64,000 bases of DNA from JACCZX01 sp038216465 (GCA_038216465.1 JBBQQC010000017.1:16530-80529); one strand, 5' to 3'; positions 51,980 through 61,731 are shown, counted from the first letter of the stretch. Made by a program: numbers and translations. The notes: generated from the letters alone by a model not told the origin.

Positions 51980-54803
51980 CTTGCGTGTCCTCTACCGGCT
52001 CGGCTCCGCGGCTGTCAGCGGTGGACGGGACGAGGGCCAGCAGCTTCTGCAGAGCGGCCGGTTCCACCGGCTTGACAAGGTGGAAATCGAAGCCGGCTTC
52101 ATGCGAGCGACGTCGATCCTCATCCTGACTACGGCCCGTCAGCGCAACCAGAACCAACCGCGCACCCCACGGCTCACCGCGGATCCGCCGCGCGGCATCG
52201 TAGCCATTGAGTTTGGGCATACCGATATCCAACACAACAATTTCCGGTGCGAAAGCGGCGCCGATTTTCAGCGCCGCGAGCCCGTCCGGCGCAACGCGGG
52301 TCTCGTTGCCCATCATGCTCAGCATCATCGCCAGACTGTCGGCAGCGTCCTCGTTGTCGTCCGCGATCAGAATCCGACGTGAAACTCCGTTGTTCGCTGA
52401 CGCCGAGGTGCTAATGCGCTCGAATTCCTGCTCTTGCACGACGGCGACCGGGAGTCTCACCAGGAACTCGCTTCCCCTGCCGAGTCCGGCGCTCTTCGCC
52501 TCGACGGTGCCACCGTGCATTTCGACCAGTCGCTGCACAATCGAAAGGCCGATACCAAGCCCCCCCTGCGAGGTTTCAAGCGAGCGATCCGCCTGCGTAA
52601 ACATTTGGAACACTTCCTTCAGCAAGTCCTGAGATATTCCGGCGCCCGAGTCCTTGATCGAAATGAGGGCATCACCGCCGGCGCGGCGCACGTCCAGCCA
52701 GATATCTCCGCCGTCCGGCGTGAACTTGGCGGCGTTGACCAGCAGATTGCAAAGCGCTTGCGATAGCCGCGCAGAATCAGCATCGATGTAAATCGGCGCA
52801 GGGGGAATCGAGACCGTCAGCCGATGCTGCTTCGCTTCGATCGGCGGCGCGCATGTTTCCAGCGCGTGGTGCACGATATCGGCCAGATTCGCGCGCTCGA
52901 TACGCAGCATGAAAGTGCCGCGGCTGATGCGGTTGACATCGAGCAAATCGTCAACCAGCCGGATGATCTGCGTCAGCTGCCGCTCCATCATCGCGCGGGC
53001 GCGCTCGACTACATCGGCGTCGGCACCTGCCAGGCGCATCACCTGCAATCCGTTGCGCAGTGGCGCCAGCGGATTGCGCAATTCGTGCGCCAGCGTGGCG
53101 AGAAATTCATCTTTGCGACGATCGGCTTGCTGCAACGCGTTGTTGGCCGCGTCCAAGTCGGCGGTGCGCTCTGCCACACGCCGCTCTAGATCATCGTGTG
53201 CCTCGCGCAGTGCCGCCGCCGCGTGCTTCCGTTCGGTAATGTCATGCATTGACACGACTGCACCCAGATGCCTGGCGGTGCCGTCGTAAAACGACTGACC
53301 GCTGGCGCAAACCCATCTCACCTTGCCTTGCTTGGGCGCGATAACCATTTCGACGTCGCGCACGTGTTCGCCACTCAGAGCGCGAAAAAGCGGGATCTCT
53401 TCCTTCGCTAGCGGGGTGACGCCGTCGGCATGGTAGAGGTCGTAGTGCTGCGCCCACTGGTCCGCCGGCACCGGCTCCTGCGGCAACCCGTGAAACTCGC
53501 GCGTTGCCTGGTTGAAGAGAGTCAATACGCCCTGCGCATTGCACGCCACGATGCCGGTCTGCAGGCTCTCCAGCAGCGCCTGCGCGAAACCACTGGCCTC
53601 TATCAATTCGGCAGTGCGTTGCTGCACCCGCTGTTCCAGCTCGCCATGCGCCGCGCGCAGCGCATCGTCAGCCTGTTTGCGATCGCTGATGTCGCGCAAG
53701 TAACCGGTGAACATCGGCTGTTCCGCGTCGCCGATTGCGGTGATGGCAAGCTCGACGGGAAATTCGCTGCCGTCGGATCGCATCGCGGTCAATTCGATCA
53801 GCCGGTTCAAAACGCGCTGTTCACCCGTGGTCAGATAACGCTGCATTCCCTGCCGGTGTTGCTGCCGCAGCGCCGGCGGAACAATGACTTCTGCCATTTC
53901 GCGTCCGATCACATCGTCACGCGCGTAGCCGAACATCAGTTCCGCCGCGGGGTTGAAGTCGACGATCTTGCCGTCGTGATCGATGGTCACGATAGCGTCC
54001 AGCGCGGTCTTCAGCACCGCCGATTTGCGTGCTTCGCTGGCGCGCAGCGAGCGTTCGGCAACGCGCATCTCGGTCACGTCGCGGAAGATCAGAACGACGC
54101 CGAGCAGAGAGCCGTCGGCGGCACGAATCGGTGCCGCGCTGTCATCGATCGGCCGCTCGCCGCCGTTCTTGTCGATCAGCAATGTGTGGTTCGCCAGCGC
54201 CACGATGCGGCCGTGTTCAAGCACCTTGGCAACCGGGTTTTCGACTGCCGCCCGCGTTTCTTCGTTGACGATATGAAATACGTCTTCCAGCGGGAGTCCG
54301 AGAGCATCTCGGTGCTTCCACCCAGTCAGTGCTTCGGCGACTGGATTCAGCGATGTGACGCGACCGTCGGTGTCGGTGACAACGACGCCGTCGCCGATGC
54401 TCAACAAAGTCACCTGCAATGTTTCGCGCCGCAATTCGGCGCGATTCAACGCGTTGTTTTTCGCCTCACCGAAAATGGCGAAAGTTGCCGTGACAGCAAG
54501 GTATCGAAGCCATTCATCCGCCTGCGACTGCAGCAGTTGGCGCAATGAAAACCCGGAGGGGCCCGGGAAGAAAAAGGCAATCGCGGCGACCAAGCCCAGC
54601 GCACTTGCCAGCAACGCCGGCCGCAGCCCGCCGTACCAGGCCGTAATCGCTACGGCGATGAAAAATGGTAAAAACGGCAGCCGGTCGCCAAACATCGGCC
54701 CGAGCAGCCAGCGAACGAACGCTGCCACGGCGATGGCGCCGATCGCGAACAGGTACGCCCCTCGGGAGGACAAGGCTTTGACGTCGACGGTTGGCCCAGA
54801 CAT
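51972..54803 (-). CDS. Hybrid sensor histidine kinase (DUF4118, PAS domains, HisKA, HATPase, REC)
   Basis: About 943 residues from the ATG at 54803. The N-terminal 100 residues are membrane segments of DUF4118 type (VRWLLGPMFGDRLPFLPFFIAV). Three PAS regions follow (about 120-500, each with a TGYLRDIS- or MHDITER-like PAC end), then HisKA with FLATLAHELRNPLAPLRNG near 565, HATPase with GGDIWLDVRR and GIGLSIVQRLVEMHGG near 700-770, and a receiver domain (LIADDNEDAADSLAMML, phospho-Asp in VVLDIGMPKLNG) at the C terminus. Its end overlaps the mutase small subunit gene, so it heads that operon. Confidence 0.92.
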   Translation of the reverse strand: MSGPTVDVKALSSRGAYLFAIGAIAVAAFVRWLLGPMFGDRLPFLPFFIAVAITAWYGGLRPALLASALGLVAAIAFFFPGPSGFSLRQLLQSQADEWLRYLAVTATFAIFGEAKNNALNRAELRRETLQVTLLSIGDGVVVTDTDGRVTSLNPVAEALTGWKHRDALGLPLEDVFHIVNEETRAAVENPVAKVLEHGRIVALANHTLLIDKNGGERPIDDSAAPIRAADGSLLGVVLIFRDVTEMRVAERSLRASEARKSAVLKTALDAIVTIDHDGKIVDFNPAAELMFGYARDDVIGREMAEVIVPPALRQQHRQGMQRYLTTGEQRVLNRLIELTAMRSDGSEFPVELAITAIGDAEQPMFTGYLRDISDRKQADDALRAAHGELEQRVQQRTAELIEASGFAQALLESLQTGIVACNAQGVLTLFNQATREFHGLPQEPVPADQWAQHYDLYHADGVTPLAKEEIPLFRALSGEHVRDVEMVIAPKQGKVRWVCASGQSFYDGTARHLGAVVSMHDITERKHAAAALREAHDDLERRVAERTADLDAANNALQQADRRKDEFLATLAHELRNPLAPLRNGLQVMRLAGADADVVERARAMMERQLTQIIRLVDDLLDVNRISRGTFMLRIERANLADIVHHALETCAPPIEAKQHRLTVSIPPAPIYIDADSARLSQALCNLLVNAAKFTPDGGDIWLDVRRAGGDALISIKDSGAGISQDLLKEVFQMFTQADRSLETSQGGLGIGLSIVQRLVEMHGGTVEAKSAGLGRGSEFLVRLPVAVVQEQEFERISTSASANNGVSRRILIADDNEDAADSLAMMLSMMGNETRVAPDGLAALKIGAAFAPEIVVLDIGMPKLNGYDAARRIRGEPWGARLVLVALTGRSQDEDRRRSHEAGFDFHLVKPVEPAALQKLLALVPSTADSRGAEPVEDTQGG

Positions 54804-54899
54804 CGTTGATCGTACCCCGAGGCTGCCCGCGCGCACCTACGTGCATAGGTGATCGAGCTGTGGCGCCTGCGTTGAGGCAGGATGCGCAGGCAATGGCCG

Positions 54900-55634
54900 T
54901 CAGCGGTACAGCAGCTGGCACCGCTTGCAGAAAAAGCTGCGCCGCTGCCTTTGCCCCAAATGCTGGCGAAACACCAGCGGAATCTCGCACCGGGGACAGT
55001 TCTTCTTTGCATGCGCCAGCCAATGCTTTCTGAGCACGAATTCCTTCTTCCACCGATAGAAATCGAAACTGTAGTCGCGCGCCTGCTTGATCAGTTCGCC
55101 TAGTTTGCGGGGCGGCAGCGCACCAATCCGACTCTCCGGGTGAACGCGGATTCGAAACAGCACTTCATTCTTGATGATGTTGCCCACGCCCGCGAAAATG
55201 GTTTGGTCGAGCAGCGCATCGCACGCCAGCAGGGTTGGCTGCAATTTCAGCTTGCGACGTGCGGCGCGCGGATTCCATGCATCTGCCATCACGTCGGCTT
55301 CCCAGTCGTAGGTCTGATCCAGGTCGCCCTCGACATACTTCAACGAGCAGGCGTACAAGTTCAGCTCGCCGCGCGTGAACGCCAGGCTCATCCTGGGCGC
55401 GGCTTCCCGGCGCTCGTTGATGCGGTAGCTCCCGAACAGCATGAAGTGCACACGCATCGCAAAGCGCGGGAAGCAAATTAGAAAATGCTTTCCCCAGCTT
55501 CGAAACGCCACGACGCGCAGACCGCGCATCCGTTGCAGGTCGAGCTTGCTGTTGCCCTCCACCCGCTGAACCTTTTTGCCCGCGAAGGGTGCCACCTGCT
55601 CGCGCAAGATGACGATCGATGGACCTTCCGGCAT
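54900..55634 (-). CDS. Fpg/Nei family DNA glycosylase (endonuclease VIII-like)
   Basis: A 244-residue base-excision repair enzyme with the catalytic N terminus (M)PEGPS (Pro2, Glu3), the helix-two-turn-helix AGVGNIIKNEVLFRIRVHPES near residue 165, and a C-terminal zinc finger CPRC...CKRC (near 215 and 237). These mark the Nei2-type group. It removes oxidised bases and cleaves the abasic site. It lies 9 bases after folA in the same direction. Lys53-equivalent is not confidently placed. Confidence 0.9.
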   Translation of the reverse strand: MPEGPSIVILREQVAPFAGKKVQRVEGNSKLDLQRMRGLRVVAFRSWGKHFLICFPRFAMRVHFMLFGSYRINERREAAPRMSLAFTRGELNLYACSLKYVEGDLDQTYDWEADVMADAWNPRAARRKLKLQPTLLACDALLDQTIFAGVGNIIKNEVLFRIRVHPESRIGALPPRKLGELIKQARDYSFDFYRWKKEFVLRKHWLAHAKKNCPRCEIPLVFRQHLGQRQRRSFFCKRCQLLYR

Positions 55635-55643
55635 CGCAGACGA

Positions 55644-56131
55644 TCAGCGCTCGTACACGACGAACGAATAGCCGAAGGCTCGATCTTGCGTCGGTGGGTG
55701 ATGCTCGCGGCGGATCTCGCGCCAGCGCGCGCGGTCGGGTGGCGGCATCGACGTATCGCCGTCGAAGTCGGCATCGATTTCGGTCAACATCAGGCGCGTT
55801 GCACGCGGCATCGCTTCGGCGTACAGCTGGGCGCCGCCGATCACAAAGACTTCATCGGTATCGGTCGCCAGTGCCAGTGCAGCGTCGAGGCTGGTGACAA
55901 CGTCGGCGCCGGGCGCGATGTATCCGGCATTGCGCGTGATAACGATGTTGCGACGACCCGGCAGCGGCCTGCCGATCGACTCCCAGGTCTTGCGGCCCAT
56001 TACGATCGCGTGCCCCATCGTGATGCGCTTGAAGTGCGCCTGTTCGCCCGGAATCTTCCACGGCATCTGATTGTTGCGGCCGATCACGCCGTTGCGGGCG
56101 CGCGCCGCGATCAGCGTGATATTGCGCAATG

Positions 56132-56135
<4 letters not shown>
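55644..56135 (-). CDS. folA: Dihydrofolate reductase
   Basis: A 163-residue chromosomal DHFR that regenerates tetrahydrofolate from the dihydrofolate made by ThyA. The folate site is NGVIGRNNQMPWKIPGEQAHFKRITMG (residues 15-41), NADPH motifs are VMGRKTWESIGRPLPGR near 45 and VIGGAQLYAEAMP near 97. The GTG start at 56135 overlaps the thyA stop by 4 bases, so the two are translationally coupled. It is unrelated to the DHFR-like cassette gene at 60970. Confidence 0.96.
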
Positions 56136-56926
<791 letters not shown>

Positions 56927-56945
56927 GCGGCAATTCTAACGATCG

Positions 56946-58787
56946 TCAAATCGCAAACTGCAGCGCTGCCAGCCGCGCATATAACCCATCGGTTGCGACC
57001 AGCTGGTCGTGAGTGCCAACCTCGACGATGCGACCGTGGTCGAGCACGACAATGCGATCGGCGCGCTGCACGGTGGCGAGTCGGTGCGCGATCACCAGTG
57101 TCGTGCGTCCCGACATCGCGGCCTGCAACGCGCGCTGCACGATCTGCTCGCTCTCCGCGTCGAGCGCGCTGGTCGCTTCATCGAGCAGCAGCAATGGGGC
57201 GTTCTTCAGCATCGCGCGCGCGATCGAGAGGCGCTGACGCTGTCCGCCGGACAAACGCACACCGCGCTCGCCGAGAAAGCTGCGATAACCCTCCGGCAAC
57301 GCGCGAATGAAGTCGTCGGCAAACGCGGATCGTGCGGCGGCGATCACTTCGTCGTCGGAGGCGGACGGGCGCCCGTAACGGATGTTTTCCATCGCGTCGG
57401 CAGAGAAGATCACCGCGTCCTGCGGCACCAGTGCAATGCGCTCTCGCAGATCGTCCAGCCGCGCCTCTTTGAGTGCGACGCCGTCGAGACGGAGGGTGCC
57501 CTCCGCGACGTCGTAGAAGCGCAGCAGCAATTGAAAAATCGTGGTCTTGCCGGCGCCCGACGGTCCGACCAGCGCGACCGTCTCGCCCGGCTGTATGGTT
57601 AGCGACAGATCGTTCAATACGGCGTGCGCGGGGCGCGACGGATAGCGAAACGTGACGTGGTTGAAGTCGACCTTCATCCCGCCGCCGGCGCGCGGCAAGG
57701 TGCGCGGGCGCTCGGGGTCAGCGATGTCGGAGCGCGTTGCGAGCAGTTCCATCAGCCGCTCGGTCGCGCCGGCTGCCCGCACAACGTCGCCCCATACTTC
57801 GGCGAGCACCGCTACGCTCGACGCGACCAGCATCACGTACAGCACCGATTCGGACAATTCGCCGAGCGAAATTCGACCCGCAATCACCGACTGCGCTCCG
57901 GAGTACACGCCGTACAGCAGCGACGCGAACACGCCGATGATCACGAAACCGGTCAGCAGCGAGCGCGCGCCGGTACGCCGGATCGATGTCTCGAACGCGT
58001 GTTCGTTGGCGGAACCGAAACGCCTGCTCTCGAACCCCTGTTGCGTAAAGCTCTGCACGACCGAGATCGCATTCAGAATCTCGCCGGCGAGCGCACTCGA
58101 ATCGGCCATACGGTCCTGGCTGGCGCGCGACAGCCGGCGCACGCGGCGGCCAAAGAAAACCGCCGGCAGCACGACCAGCCCGATCACCGCCAGCACGATC
58201 AGCATCAGGCGCGGGCTCGTCACGATCAGCATCGTCAGACCGCCGACAAACAGCACCACATTGCGCAGGCCCATCGAAACACTGGAGCCGACCGCCGACT
58301 GAATGACGGTGGTATCCGTGGTCAGACGCGATAGCACCTCGCCTGTTTTCAGCGTCTCGAAAAACTGCGGGCTCTGCTGCAGCACGTGCGAGTACACCGC
58401 GGAGCGCAGGTCGGTGGTGACGCGCTCGCCGAGCCACGACATCATGAAATAGCGCGACGCGGTAAACACCGCGATGGCGAGTGCGAGCGGGATGAACAGC
58501 AGGAACTGGCTTCGCACCGCGGCCAGCCGTTCACTCGAGTCGCTGACGTTAGCTGCGAAACCATGGTCGACGACGCTTTTGATCGCTGCCGGGAGCGCTA
58601 GTGTGGCCGCCGCCGCGAGCAGCAGGAACAGCAGCGCGAGCGCGATCTGCTTCTTGTACGGCTTAAGGAAAGGCAACAGCGACGCGAGCGGGCGTAGCGT
58701 GCGCGACGACGCGACGACTCCGCCGGGATCAGAAGCGGACGTTGCGCCAGGTGGACGTGACGTTTGGGTCGACGGAGCTCCGGTCAT
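56946..58787 (-). CDS. ABC transporter with fused TMD and ATPase (MsbA/LmrA type)
   Basis: A 613-residue half-transporter. A disordered N terminus precedes six helices (about 50-330) of the ABC exporter type; the C-terminal ATPase has Walker A GPSGAGKTT near 405, signature LSGGQRQRLSIARA near 510 and Walker B LLLLDEATSALDAESE with the H-loop VIAHRLATV. It would act as a homodimer exporting lipids or drugs. Substrate is not readable. It lies 19 bases before thyA. No obvious regulator is adjacent. Confidence 0.93.
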   Translation of the reverse strand: MTGAPSTQTSRPPGATSASDPGGVVASSRTLRPLASLLPFLKPYKKQIALALLFLLLAAAATLALPAAIKSVVDHGFAANVSDSSERLAAVRSQFLLFIPLALAIAVFTASRYFMMSWLGERVTTDLRSAVYSHVLQQSPQFFETLKTGEVLSRLTTDTTVIQSAVGSSVSMGLRNVVLFVGGLTMLIVTSPRLMLIVLAVIGLVVLPAVFFGRRVRRLSRASQDRMADSSALAGEILNAISVVQSFTQQGFESRRFGSANEHAFETSIRRTGARSLLTGFVIIGVFASLLYGVYSGAQSVIAGRISLGELSESVLYVMLVASSVAVLAEVWGDVVRAAGATERLMELLATRSDIADPERPRTLPRAGGGMKVDFNHVTFRYPSRPAHAVLNDLSLTIQPGETVALVGPSGAGKTTIFQLLLRFYDVAEGTLRLDGVALKEARLDDLRERIALVPQDAVIFSADAMENIRYGRPSASDDEVIAAARSAFADDFIRALPEGYRSFLGERGVRLSGGQRQRLSIARAMLKNAPLLLLDEATSALDAESEQIVQRALQAAMSGRTTLVIAHRLATVQRADRIVVLDHGRIVEVGTHDQLVATDGLYARLAALQFAI

Positions 58788-58850
58788 GTGCCGGGATACT
58801 ACCGGCGCGATCCAGTAAGCGACTCCGTCCGCAAGCGTTGCCTTCGCTCG

Positions 58851-59263
58851 CTACTGTATCGCGTCGAGAAAGGGTGCGTCTGGATCACTCACGTAAAAGA
58901 TCACGACTCGCAACGGCTCGGTGTTGCTACGGTTGTAACCCGTCATTTTCACGTGTGGTGGTTCCACCATCGCTTGACCGGCTTTCACCGTGAGTGGATC
59001 ACGCCCTTCCATTTCCAGCGTGAATGCACCTTCCAAGACGTAGACGGTTACCGGGAAGCGGTGCGTATGGAACACCGTCTTATCGCCCGGCCTGAAGCTT
59101 GCCGCGAGAACGCGCACCTCCTGCCGATCGCCCCTAGGCATGCCTTTTGGATCATCTCTCTCACCAGTAGTTGGGGCCGGGCCGTACCCGGCTCTTGCGC
59201 CATCGACGGCAAACTAATAACCCAAGCAACGAGCGCGAGACTGAAGCCGATCGACTTACGCAT
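58851..59263 (-). pseudogene. Frameshifted periplasmic cupin protein
   Basis: Two frames together make one protein. The first (from 59263) gives a signal peptide (SIGFSLALVAWVISLPSMAQ) and PQLLVREMIQK. The second resumes at MPRGDRQEVRVLAASFRPGDKTVFHTHRFPVTVYVLEG, a cupin with His ligands in HTH, and runs to the stop at 58851. A single missing base in the run around 59140-59146 would restore one reading frame of about 137 residues. Either a real mutation or a sequencing error. Confidence 0.75.
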
Positions 59264-59286
59264 CTCGTGTCCTCCTTAGCACTGAA

Positions 59287-59619
59287 TCAGTCAGACGTTG
59301 AAAATCCGGGGTTGTCGGCAATCATGGCTGCGACTGCGTCTGCGCCCAGGTCTTGAATCATGTCTGTGCCGATGGGTCCCGGAGCAACGCAGTTGACGAA
59401 GATGTTGTGGCCGACAACTTCACGGCTCAGCGCCCTGGTGAATGCGATGACCCCCGCGCTAGCGGCTGAATGCGCGGTGAGCTTTGCCAGTCCTTCCTTG
59501 CCTGCCAAGGACCCCATGTTGATGATGCGACCTCCACCGGAACGAATCATGTGAGGGAAAACGGCCCGCGTCGCATTCATTGTCGTCCGTTCGATGGTTA
59601 GGGCCCACGCCCAATTCAT
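59287..59619 (-). pseudogene. Remnant of a short-chain dehydrogenase/reductase
   Basis: About 110 residues matching only the middle of an SDR: MNATRAVFPHMIRSGGGRIINMGSLAG, then TAHSAASAGVIAFTRALSREVVGHNIFVNCVAPGPIGTDM. The N-terminal Rossmann GxxxGxG is missing, and the catalytic YxxxK is replaced (His and Ser stand in place of Tyr and Lys), while the C-terminal third is absent. Hence a decayed gene rather than an active enzyme. Confidence 0.7.
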
Positions 59620-59635
59620 AGCGGCAAATGCACAA

Positions 59636-60148
59636 TCACTTGGCCCGCTTCCAGGTCACCGTTCCGACTCCGCCGCTGGACGCAGTTGGAGTCACGTACT
59701 TCAATATGTCCCCATCGATCGGGGAGAGCAAGCGCTTCTGCTCCGTTGCGTTCCAATTGGGAAACGTGGCGCTCTCAACCTTGAATGTAAGAGTCTTGTC
59801 CGACGCGTTGACCGAATAGTCACCAATCATGGCGATGCTCTTTGAGACGACGGCCTTGTTCTCCTCCGCTGTCCCTCCTGCTCGGTTATTCGACCCGAAT
59901 TTGGGGAGGTCGGGACCGATGATCGTGAGCATGAAGTGGCCTTTTGCATCCAGGACCAGCATGCCTTTGGCGCCCGAACCGAACTGATCGGTTTTCGTGC
60001 CGTCCTTTTCTGACACCGAGGAGACGAGCGTCCACGTTCCTTGGAGATCGCTCGCGGTTTGCGCTGAGGCTGGGGACGCCATGAACAGCGCAGCCTGCGC
60101 TGCCGACGCGACCACCGCAGCGAGTCTGAACCAGGCTAGACGTGCCAT
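59636..60148 (-). CDS. Lipocalin-like domain secreted protein
   Basis: A 170-residue protein with a signal peptide (VVASAAQAALFMASPASAQ) and a beta-rich lipocalin-like domain: DLQGTWTLVSSVSEKDG near residue 34, GMLVLDAKGHFMLTII near 62 and IGDYSVNASDKTLTFKVESATFPNW near 107. The family function is unknown. It lies at the low-coordinate edge of the cassette array, and the next upstream sequence (60149-60443) holds no gene. It could be the last cassette, but no attC follows its 3' end. Confidence 0.75.
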   Translation of the reverse strand: MARLAWFRLAAVVASAAQAALFMASPASAQTASDLQGTWTLVSSVSEKDGTKTDQFGSGAKGMLVLDAKGHFMLTIIGPDLPKFGSNNRAGGTAEENKAVVSKSIAMIGDYSVNASDKTLTFKVESATFPNWNATEQKRLLSPIDGDILKYVTPTASSGGVGTVTWKRAK

Positions 60149-60443
60149 CTTCTTTCCTTTCTAGTGAGTGGCGTGACAACGCAGAGCGTTGCGTGAGATT
60201 CGTGCGCAAGCTACGACGCTTCCGATGCCTGCGCATGAAGCATGGCTTGCATTCTGGCAGCCGGAACGCTTGAACGCTACTCGCCGGCGCATTCACCACA
60301 ACGGCCTATGCGCTGCGGTGCTCCGCAGGGCCGCGCGTAGCACCAGACCGCTGGCCTCGGGGACCACAGCTTTCAGCGGCACTCGGGCCATCGCCGCTCG
60401 TTCGCGACATGAGCGACGGCGCAAAGGGCGCGAAGCGGCCTTA
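60149..60443. other. Non-coding stretch before the first attC half-site
   Basis: No gene is supported here. Several short inverted repeats occur. A segment at 60261-60275 (CCGGAACGCTTGAAC) resembles the outer half of an attC on the same strand as the half-site at 60444-60472; if they belong together the site would be about 212 bases, longer than normal. Confidence 0.4.
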
Positions 60444-60472
60444 GGGACGTCCGCTCGATGGAGGGGTTAGGC
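60444..60472 (-). repeat. attC-like site (a), recognised half
   Basis: The plus strand reads GGGACGTCCGCTCGATGG then AGGG and the core GTTAGGC (60466-60472), matching GTTRRRY. It is closely similar to the halves at 61706-61731 and 62243-62268. It lies 3' of the minus-strand gene at 60493-60909, as expected for an integron cassette. The other half is not clear. Confidence 0.55.
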
Positions 60473-60492
60473 GACACTCGTCTTGCCTCGAC

Positions 60493-60909
60493 TCAATGCG
60501 GAATGGCCGCCAGGTCGGGCTCGACGTAGCACGCTCGAGCTTCCTGAGAGAACAGCGTTGCGGCCGTGTAGTGCCTGAGCATTATCTTGCTGTCGAGCAG
60601 TGGCCGACTGTTGGCGGCGAACCGAGCGAATGACGAGCTCGGCGACTGACTCATGAAGTGGCTTACCGCTAGAACCCATGCACGCGTAAGAGTCGCGTGA
60701 TATTTGACAGGAGGAACTCCATGGTGAGCAAGGAAAGCCAGCAACGACTGGCGCATGCGCTCATGGGCCCCTGCCGGCCCGTACTCAACCAAGTAGATGT
60801 ATGCAAGGCGTAGATGAGACTCGTGGCTGAACGCCGCAGGTTGAATTGCGCACGCCTCGAAGGCAGTCCGAAAGTCTCGATCGCTCTCGGAGGTTGTATG
60901 CGTAGCCAT
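60493..60909 (-). CDS. Hypothetical cassette protein
   Basis: A 138-residue soluble protein with ATHTTSESDRDFRTAFEAC, FSHESHLRLAYIYLVEYGPAGAHERMRQSLLAFLAHHGV and KYHATLTRAWVLAVSHFM segments; several conserved-looking His residues suggest a helical metal or cofactor site, but I cannot name the family. It has no signal peptide. The gene lies between attC-like sites (a) and (b), with its start 15 bases from the edge of (b) and its stop 20 bases from the edge of (a), the layout of a promoterless mobile cassette. Confidence 0.65.
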   Translation of the reverse strand: MATHTTSESDRDFRTAFEACAIQPAAFSHESHLRLAYIYLVEYGPAGAHERMRQSLLAFLAHHGVPPVKYHATLTRAWVLAVSHFMSQSPSSSFARFAANSRPLLDSKIMLRHYTAATLFSQEARACYVEPDLAAIPH

Positions 60910-60924
60910 AGCGTGGGTTGTGTT

Positions 60925-60959
60925 GCTTAACGTTCGAGCTGCTTGAGCGAGGGTTAGGC
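60925..60959 (-). repeat. attC-like site (b), unusually short
   Basis: Core sites GCTTAAC (60925-60931, RYYYAAC) and GTTAGGC (60953-60959, GTTRRRY) flank only 21 bases, GTTCGAGC...GCTTGAGCGAGG, which can still pair. The usual variable central part is missing. The site is placed just 3' of the gene at 60970 and just before the start of the next one. Confidence 0.6.
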
Positions 60960-60969
60960 GTCACTGTGG

Positions 60970-61617
60970 TCACTGCCGAGTAAGAACCAGGTGAGTGGCA
61001 AGTGGCGAGCTCTCGTGCCTGGTGCAGGCGTAGCCCAAGGCAGGAAGGTTTGTTCCTTCAAAGAGTCTTTCACCAGCGCCAAGTAGGACCGGCGAAATAG
61101 CGATGTGCATCTCGTCGATCAGGCGTTGACGAAGATACTGTTGAATGACGTTTACGCCGCCACCAACACGAACATCCTTGCCTTCGGCGGCTTCGCGAGC
61201 TTGCGCCAGGGCGGCGTCTATGCCTTCCGTAACGAAGTGGAAGGTCGTTCCTCCGTCCATGACCAGCGGTGCGCGTGCGTAGTTGGTCAGCACGAACACT
61301 GGGACGTGATAGACGGGATTCTCGCCCCACCAACCCCGCCAGCTCTCATCCGGCCAAGGTCCGCGGACCGGCCCGAACATGTTCCTGCCGAGAATCCAGG
61401 CCCCGATGTTCTGAAAGCCTCGGGCGGCAAAGTCATCATCAATGCCTGTCGCTCCGCCATCGCTACCGAACAATTTCTTCTGAAACGTTCGTGTAGAGAG
61501 GGCCCAGCCATGAAGCGAGGCGCCACCCACGCCGAGCGGGTTGTCGATGTCCTGGTTTGGGCCAGCGCCGAAACCGTCGAGTGAGATGGTGAAACTTTCT
61601 ACACGAAGCCTGGACAT
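60970..61617 (-). CDS. Dihydrofolate-reductase-like (RibD C-terminal) family protein
   Basis: A 215-residue protein of the DHFR/RibD_C superfamily: VESFTISLDGFGAGPNQ at the N terminus, GAWILGRNMFGPVRGPW near residue 73, FVLTNYARAPL near 108 and DVRVGGGVNVIQQYLRQRLIDEMHIAISPVLLGAGERLF near 147-185, the latter carrying the nucleotide-binding GGG. Such proteins are common in cassettes and are not proven folate enzymes. The stop at 60970 is 11 bases from the attC (b) core. Confidence 0.82.
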   Translation of the reverse strand: MSRLRVESFTISLDGFGAGPNQDIDNPLGVGGASLHGWALSTRTFQKKLFGSDGGATGIDDDFAARGFQNIGAWILGRNMFGPVRGPWPDESWRGWWGENPVYHVPVFVLTNYARAPLVMDGGTTFHFVTEGIDAALAQAREAAEGKDVRVGGGVNVIQQYLRQRLIDEMHIAISPVLLGAGERLFEGTNLPALGYACTRHESSPLATHLVLTRQ

Positions 61618-61659
61618 AGGTATCTCGGTGGTGAGGGCCTACGAAAGACGGCCTGTGAC

Positions 61660-61731
61660 GCCTGACGCCTTGTCGAGGCGGCGCAACTCAGCACACACGC
61701 TGAAACGTGTCCGCTCGAACTGGAGTCAGGC
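61660..61731 (-). repeat. attC-like site (c)
   Basis: A 72-base site bounded by GCCTGAC (61660-61666) and GTCAGGC (61725-61731), which are perfect reverse complements with the same T/C change from consensus. The inner arms CCTTGTCGAGGCGG and GTGTCCGCTCGAACTGG can pair. The TGA of the adjacent gene lies within the core, as is usual in cassettes. Confidence 0.65.

Noticed and set aside
53430..54548. A 372-codon frame antisense to the hybrid histidine kinase
   Set aside because: No domain, no ribosome site, and the kinase domains on the opposite strand are continuous.
58851..60148. Cupin, SDR remnant and lipocalin genes as further integron cassettes
   Set aside because: They share orientation with the cassettes, but no attC-like site separates them, so there is no support for extending the array below about 60261.
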